Source of the DNA: a candidate division WOR-3 bacterium
GTDB lineage: Bacteria; SDB-A
Direction of reading: 5' to 3'
NCBI GenBank assembly: GCA_016934535.1
Contig: JAFGSQ010000035.1
Coordinates: 1-13,144 of the forward strand
Length of the DNA stretch: 13,144 nucleotides
The first letter of the stretch is position 1; the number at the start of each line of letters is the position of its first letter. The notes beneath the pieces were generated by a model. That model saw only the letters and a program-made list of their open reading frames with translations, made no database searches and was not told the DNA's origin. A program made the position numbers and the translations under genes. Positions 13,103-13,144 of the stretch are shown in pieces.

Positions 13103-13144
13103 TATCTTCATCATAATAAAAAAAAGGTTAAAAAAGTCTTCAAA

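Noticed and set aside
13103-13144. Terminator or gene at the window edge
   Set aside because: There are only A/T runs (A9 at 13120 and A6) with no stem; nothing can be supported before the sequence ends.

Overview
The window looks like a chromosomal segment of a free-living bacterium with a Gram-negative type envelope. The evidence is a long YidC with a large periplasmic domain, a lipobox-bearing small protein, and two secreted proteases with C-terminal sorting-type beta domains (one like the type IX secretion tail, one FlgD-Ig-like). This combination, with moderately AT-rich DNA and near-consensus sigma-70 promoters, fits the FCB group or a related candidate phylum (WOR-3, Cloacimonadota or Zixibacteria-like). 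That placement is inference from domain style, not from a marker-gene tree. I see no mobile element, CRISPR array, tRNA or rRNA, and no gene-free stretch longer than about 150 bases.

Layout, reading the minus strand from high to low coordinates. (1) 13057-8948: two tandem, paralogous secreted subtilisin-family proteases, translationally coupled. (2) 8135-8944, plus strand: a HAD-family phosphatase that converges on the second protease with only 3 bases between the stop codons. (3) 8134-7988: a divergent promoter region for the HAD gene and for a minus-strand operon. (4) 7987-4027: EF-G-like GTPase paralogue, small lipoprotein, TatD-family hydrolase, and TcdA-type E1-like enzyme, each overlapping the next. 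(5) 3974-2648: class II fructose-bisphosphate aldolase and RsfS, with their own extended -10 promoter. (6) 2583-1: the conserved rpmH-rnpA-yidD-yidC-jag cluster, driven by a strong promoter whose -35 box overlaps the rsfS stop codon. Overlapping or 1-nt junctions (ATGA, TTGA, TAGTG) are used throughout, so most genes are probably translationally coupled.

Functionally, blocks 4 to 6 are mostly about translation and membrane biogenesis: ribosomal protein L34, RNase P protein, RsfS, an EF-G paralogue, t6A cyclisation by TcdA, and YidC/YidD/Jag for membrane insertion. Blocks 1 and 2 are accessory: extracellular proteolysis and small-molecule dephosphorylation.

The most interesting points are at residue level. 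The EF-G-like protein has lost the guanine-specificity G4 motif (NHMT in place of NKxD) as well as the usual G5 serine. YidC carries Asn where the hydrophilic-groove Arg/Lys is normally conserved. The two adjacent subtilases carry different C-terminal tails, and one has an extra GATase/flavodoxin-like module. The HAD gene has a long N-terminal extension with only a TTG start available. I did not find a convincing new multi-gene system.
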